NCBI GenBank assembly: GCA_964342805.1
Contig: CAYFHQ010000009.1
Location: forward strand, 8,757-72,756
DNA from: CAYFHQ01 sp964342805
GTDB taxonomy: Bacteria; Bacillota; Clostridia; Peptostreptococcales; Acidaminobacteraceae
DNA: 64,000 nt
Reading direction: 5' to 3'
Under the pieces are notes generated by a model. The model was given only the letters and a program-made list of their open reading frames with translations, was not told the origin of the DNA and ran no database searches. This document shows, one piece after another, positions 60,958 to 64,000 of the stretch. Each line of letters begins with the position of its first letter. The stretch's first letter is position 1. Both the position numbers and the translations under genes were made by a program.

Positions 60958-62697
60958 TTAACTTGTCTGATTGTGAATCTGATTATCCATTCTTAGTGGT
61001 TGATCAATTAATGTTAAATACCCATCCTCCATCATATACCTTTTAGCGCTAACACCGATAAAATCTCTGTCTTTATGAGTAACTACAATGTCGATTGTTG
61101 ACCGATCCTTTGAAAAATAGTTGCAGAAATTCTGAGTTGACTTAGAGTCAAGCGAGGCCGTTGGCTCATCAAATATTTTAACTGACACGTCCTTGAACAT
61201 ATTTCTAGATAACGCCAACTTTTGATACTGACCAATTGAAAGATGAATACCATCAAACCAACTTCCTAACTGTGTGTCAACACCGTCCTCTAAACCTTCT
61301 ACAAACTTATCTAACGACACAACTTCCAAACATGATTTGATTTTTTGATTATTATTTGAATCTTCAAACTTACTAATTGTTAAGTTCTCTCTTATACTCA
61401 TCTCATATCGGTTATAGTCTTGAAAAGTGCATGATAACAAACCAAACAACTGGTTTTTGTCGATTTCATTAACGTTAAGACCATTGACAAGTATTTCTCC
61501 CTCAAAGCTATCATAAAATCCGCAAATTAGTTTAATCAACGTCGTTTTTCCACTTCCGTTGTTCCCCATTATTATAACTTTATCACCTGCTTCAAACTTG
61601 AAACTCACATTTTTTATGATCTCAGTTTGTGAATTTCTATACGTAAAGCTCACGTCTTTAAACTCTAGTGATTTGATACTGCCAATCGATTTTTCATGAT
61701 GTTTTTTACTTGAAACTGACCGTTTTAGCAATTGAAAATACAAAGTTGTGTACAGTAAATTATTCCTTGTTTCAGTACTAATCAGCAAAATAGACCCTAG
61801 ATTAGATTGGATAAGTTTAACACTGTTAAACAACACCAAGAACTCTGCAATATCACCTACCCCTTTACTTGCTTGCATCACTATATATGCAATCAAACCA
61901 GAAAAAACCATAAAATTCAAAACAGCCTCGCGCTGGGAAAGGTTTCTTCTTTTTTTATTCACTTTGTTATCAAGAATGAACAACTTATCTGCAAGTTCTT
62001 CATATTTACCTATCAAATATCCGCTTGCATTGTTTAACTTAATTTCCTTACACGCAATATCATTAGTCATTAAAAAGTTCAGATAATGTTTTCTTCTGTC
62101 AAGTGGTGTTTTCTCAATACTATTCTTATAGCCTATCCTCCCAATTTTACTTTCTATTGCAACACTTACAAGCGGAGGTATCAAAACAATTATTCCTAAA
62201 ACAATATTCATTTGAATCACAATAAATGACACTACAGACATGGTTATGAGCACTCGTAATAACGCTCTTAATCGATCAAAAACCAAGTATATTCTTGATT
62301 TCCCATCCCTGTCTGCTCTCATTATTAAGTCATACGTTTCACTGTTTTCAAAGTCGTCCACCTTCAATTGTGCTGTAGCATTGATTACATTTAAGGACAA
62401 CTGCTTTTCAATTTTGAGTTTATGAGTTTTACCATGAAAACTAGAACTCAACATCAAAAACTCAAACAACAGCTGTAAGAAAAGAAGTACAATTAAAGCA
62501 GTCGTTACTTGAATACGGTTACTATTTAATGAAAGTTCTAAGGAGCTAACAAACTCTTTGGTTATCAATATTGATATCGAAGGATACACACCTTCTAAAA
62601 TGGAGTATCCAATCAGCACCCCTGTGCCTTTCTTATCTATTTTTGAGACATGAGAAATTAATTCCCAAGTTTTTTTTATAGTTTTCATTATCTTCAA
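60958..62697 (-). CDS. ABC exporter with fused membrane and ATPase domains
   Basis: A 579-aa half-transporter: about six helices (residues 20-320) and an ATPase (about 345-560) with Walker A GNNGSGKTTL, signature LSIGQYQKLALSRNMF, Walker B IFDEPTASLD and H-loop VTHKDRD. It resembles LanT/McjD-type peptide exporters, but has no N-terminal C39 peptidase, so leader removal must happen elsewhere. A TTG start at 62697 lies 7-8 bases after GGAGA; the next ATG three codons on is too far from it. It follows the precursor-like gene by 75 bases. Confidence 0.9.
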   Translation of the reverse strand: MKIMKTIKKTWELISHVSKIDKKGTGVLIGYSILEGVYPSISILITKEFVSSLELSLNSNRIQVTTALIVLLFLQLLFEFLMLSSSFHGKTHKLKIEKQLSLNVINATAQLKVDDFENSETYDLIMRADRDGKSRIYLVFDRLRALLRVLITMSVVSFIVIQMNIVLGIIVLIPPLVSVAIESKIGRIGYKNSIEKTPLDRRKHYLNFLMTNDIACKEIKLNNASGYLIGKYEELADKLFILDNKVNKKRRNLSQREAVLNFMVFSGLIAYIVMQASKGVGDIAEFLVLFNSVKLIQSNLGSILLISTETRNNLLYTTLYFQLLKRSVSSKKHHEKSIGSIKSLEFKDVSFTYRNSQTEIIKNVSFKFEAGDKVIIMGNNGSGKTTLIKLICGFYDSFEGEILVNGLNVNEIDKNQLFGLLSCTFQDYNRYEMSIRENLTISKFEDSNNNQKIKSCLEVVSLDKFVEGLEDGVDTQLGSWFDGIHLSIGQYQKLALSRNMFKDVSVKIFDEPTASLDSKSTQNFCNYFSKDRSTIDIVVTHKDRDFIGVSAKRYMMEDGYLTLIDQPLRMDNQIHNQTS

Positions 62698-62715
62698 ACT
62701 GATTTCTCCATATAT

Positions 62716-62732
62716 GTTAAGCTACGCAAAGC
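62716..62732. repeat. 17-bp inverted repeat, copy A (downstream of the precursor gene)
   Basis: GTTAAGCTACGCAAAGC. Its inverted partner at 62965-62981 differs at one base. Together they bracket only the small Cys-rich gene. Confidence 0.8.
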
Positions 62733-62772
62733 TATACATCAGTTAAGTATATATATACATAGTACTATTTAA

Positions 62773-62946
62773 TTACACAGGCAGTTTGTTTGAGCTTTCC
62801 CATTCACCACTTTCTTGATATGAGGTCATAACATCTGCATATTCAGGTGTTCCTGTAAAACCACATGCATATGCACAAGAACAGGTTCTGCTCATTGGCT
62901 TAATTTCAAAATCTTCCCCGTTTTGATTTCTTTTATTTAAATTCAT
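62773..62946 (-). CDS. Cys-rich 57-aa precursor-like peptide
   Basis: A 57-aa peptide. Residues 1-18 look like a short charged leader (MNLNKRNQNGEDFEIKPM). Residues 20-32 (RTCSCAYACGFTG) contain three cysteines, CxCxxxC at 22, 24 and 28. The tail (33-57) is polar with two Tyr and one Trp and no Cys. It has no signal peptide. GGAGA lies 5 bases before ATG at 62946. It is placed between an unrecognised protein and an exporter in one operon, so I read it as a ribosomally made, modified peptide precursor. I know the clostridial Cys-rich peptide families only loosely, and it does not obviously match one. Confidence 0.72.
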   Translation of the reverse strand: MNLNKRNQNGEDFEIKPMSRTCSCAYACGFTGTPEYADVMTSYQESGEWESSNKLPV

Positions 62947-62964
62947 GTCCATCTCCATTCATTT

Positions 62965-62981
62965 GCTTTGCGTAGCGTAAC
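62965..62981. repeat. 17-bp inverted repeat, copy B (upstream of the precursor gene)
   Basis: GCTTTGCGTAGCGTAAC, the reverse complement of copy A with a single mismatch. It lies 18 bases before the precursor start, and 9 bases after the stop of the upstream gene. Confidence 0.8.
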
Positions 62982-62990
62982 AATCCAAAA

Positions 62991-63947
62991 TTAACTGAAT
63001 GCTGCAGTGAGGTTACATGCTAACTTTTCATCAAAGTTATCCTCATAACAATAAGCTAAGACATTCTTATCATTCACTAACTCATGAACACTCGAAAACT
63101 TCTCAGAAGCTGGATTGGCAAACATCGTCTGTTCCATGATTTCGTTCTGTTCTGGAGTTAACAAGTGCAGTTCATTAGTTAAGTTGAATAAATCAACTGT
63201 ATTACCTGTGTGATTCAAATGATACTTGTTAATTAATTCAAAGTTATCCAAAGATGCACAGTCAAACGGTACTGAGACTACAGTAAAATCAGGTACTAAT
63301 ACATTCATGAGCATTTGATAATAAATTCCATATCCATTGTGAACTAGTGAATTAAACTTCATTATTGGTTTTGGGAAATCAAAAATGATTGCATCGTATC
63401 CCATTCCTTCAACGTCCTCTAGAAAACGATTCATTAGGAGCAATTGGTGTTCTGTCGATATTTTGTTGCTAAACAACGAACTTGGGTACGGTATACCACC
63501 AGCTATTTGAAGTTCATATCTATTGCTGATTATGAGAGTATTGAAACAATTATTGTCAAACTGAGACTTAATTTTTAAGGCCATTAGAGAGTTATCTAGT
63601 ACCGGGAATAATCCACCGCTAAATATAATTGGAACTTGGGACGAATAAAGTTCTCGACTTCCATCATTAGCTTTGTAATATAGCAACTCACTCTCTGATA
63701 TAGCTTTTCCTGAAAAGAGTTTTACACCCTTAGACCAATCTTTATTGAACTCACATGCCTTTATGACATTGCATTCAAATTCATCTGCCAAACTATTCAA
63801 TCTCATACTGACCGATTTCGGTAATGATTCAAATTTAGGTGTTGTTAACACGATATCAATTTTTTGGAAGTCGATGTGCTCAATTCTCTCAATGCATGTA
63901 CCAAAGCTGTTTCGATTGACAGAATAATCAATAGTTTGGTCAACAAG
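62991..63947 (-). pseudogene. 5'-truncated cluster protein, possible peptide-maturation factor
   Basis: The frame encodes at least 318 residues without a recognised domain. A GTG at 63851 could start a 286-aa product, but it has no ribosome-binding site and the frame continues upstream through 32 more plausible codons (LVDQTIDYSVNRNSFGTC...). These end exactly at 63947, where an IS-like terminus begins; the frame then stops at a TGA inside the element. So the gene has probably lost its 5' end. Mixed alpha/beta character is visible, with IIFSGGLFPVLDNS and YDAIIFDFPKPIMKF. It might be related to the uncharacterised clostridial 'peptide maturation system' proteins found beside Cys-rich peptides, but I cannot confirm that. 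Confidence 0.65.
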
Positions 63948-64000
63948 TGTAAGCGGTCAAGTAAAATGTACAACTTTGGCCACAAAATGTTCATTTATTT
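63948..64000. mobile_element. Terminus of an insertion sequence (possibly IS21-like)
   Basis: TGTAAGCGGTCAAGTAAAAT and following bases begin with TGT and contain GTCAAGTAAAATGTAC and TTTGGCCACAAAATG, in the style of IS21-family ends. The host reading frame stops at this boundary. Only the first 53 bases are in the window; no transposase is visible. Confidence 0.5.

Noticed and set aside
62721..62976. Inverted repeat as ends of a complete small transposon
   Set aside because: No flanking target duplication is evident and the enclosed peptide is not transposase-like, so it is kept as an unexplained repeat pair rather than called an IS.
1..64000. CRISPR arrays, rRNA and tRNA genes
   Set aside because: No regularly spaced repeats with unique spacers, and no tRNA- or rRNA-like stretch, were found by eye; the only short-period repeats are coding (8530-8930).

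Overview
The window looks like a chromosomal segment of an anaerobic Gram-positive bacterium (Bacillota, probably class Clostridia). Evidence: strong GGAGG ribosome-binding sites, a tyrosine T-box leader, a TPP riboswitch, intrinsic terminators with U-tracts, an S-layer-homology (SLH) surface protein, the anaerobic thiazole route (radical-SAM ThiH), an NhaC antiporter and an oligopeptide-degrading peptidase set (M42, M29, M20, M3). Genus cannot be fixed from sequence alone. A glutaminyl-tRNA synthetase is present, which many Firmicutes lack.

Layout. 1-463: gene-free, with a nested hairpin element and the tyrS terminator. 464-3832: tyrS with its T-box and promoter, an HD-GYP protein lacking the motif histidine, and a PilZ-like small protein. 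3993-5909: overlapping operon DUF503, YjbQ, CblT, CblS (alpha-ribazole salvage for cobalamin). 6058-8967: exported FecR/copper-amine-oxidase-N protein with a long Pro-rich repeat tail. 9019-11093: GNAT, rhodanese, M42 peptidase. 11210-15674: degenerate GGDEF protein, an OpuC-like compatible-solute ABC operon with a structured leader, and a DUF554 membrane protein. 15739-18602: TetR-controlled ABC-2 exporter. 18731-23189: PAS/GAF/GGDEF cyclase and a beta-helix lipoprotein. 23320-26528: EamA transporter, patatin, azoreductase and its MarR regulator. 26709-27412: a broken HD-GYP gene. 27458-31305: thiSFGHE under a TPP riboswitch. 31373-36196: small acyltransferase-like membrane protein and a 1423-aa SLH protein. 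36376-40810: three-gene second-messenger operon (GAF-HD-GYP, MBL-fold hydrolase, TPR adenylyl cyclase). 40897-53615: glnS, sensor kinases, DUF805, peptidases, NhaC, DUF1292. 53696-56718: two ABC-2 permeases with no ATPase, and a stand-alone CoaC-type flavoprotein.

56.8-64.0 kb is clearly more AT-rich than the rest and holds what looks like an acquired peptide natural-product (RiPP-like) cluster. It contains a 57-aa precursor-like peptide with a CxCxxxC core, an unrecognised 5'-truncated protein upstream, an ABC exporter, a permease/ATPase/permease set resembling LanFEG-type self-protection, and a cyclophilin-like lipoprotein. The precursor gene is bracketed by a 17-bp inverted repeat. The upstream protein's reading frame runs open exactly to an IS-like terminus at 63948, so the cluster appears to have been interrupted by an insertion. 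This is the best candidate for an undescribed system.

Second-messenger genes are dense: one intact GGDEF, one degenerate GGDEF with a kept I-site, two HD-GYP genes (one with a lost histidine), one HD-GYP pseudogene, a possible PilZ protein, and a class III cyclase.
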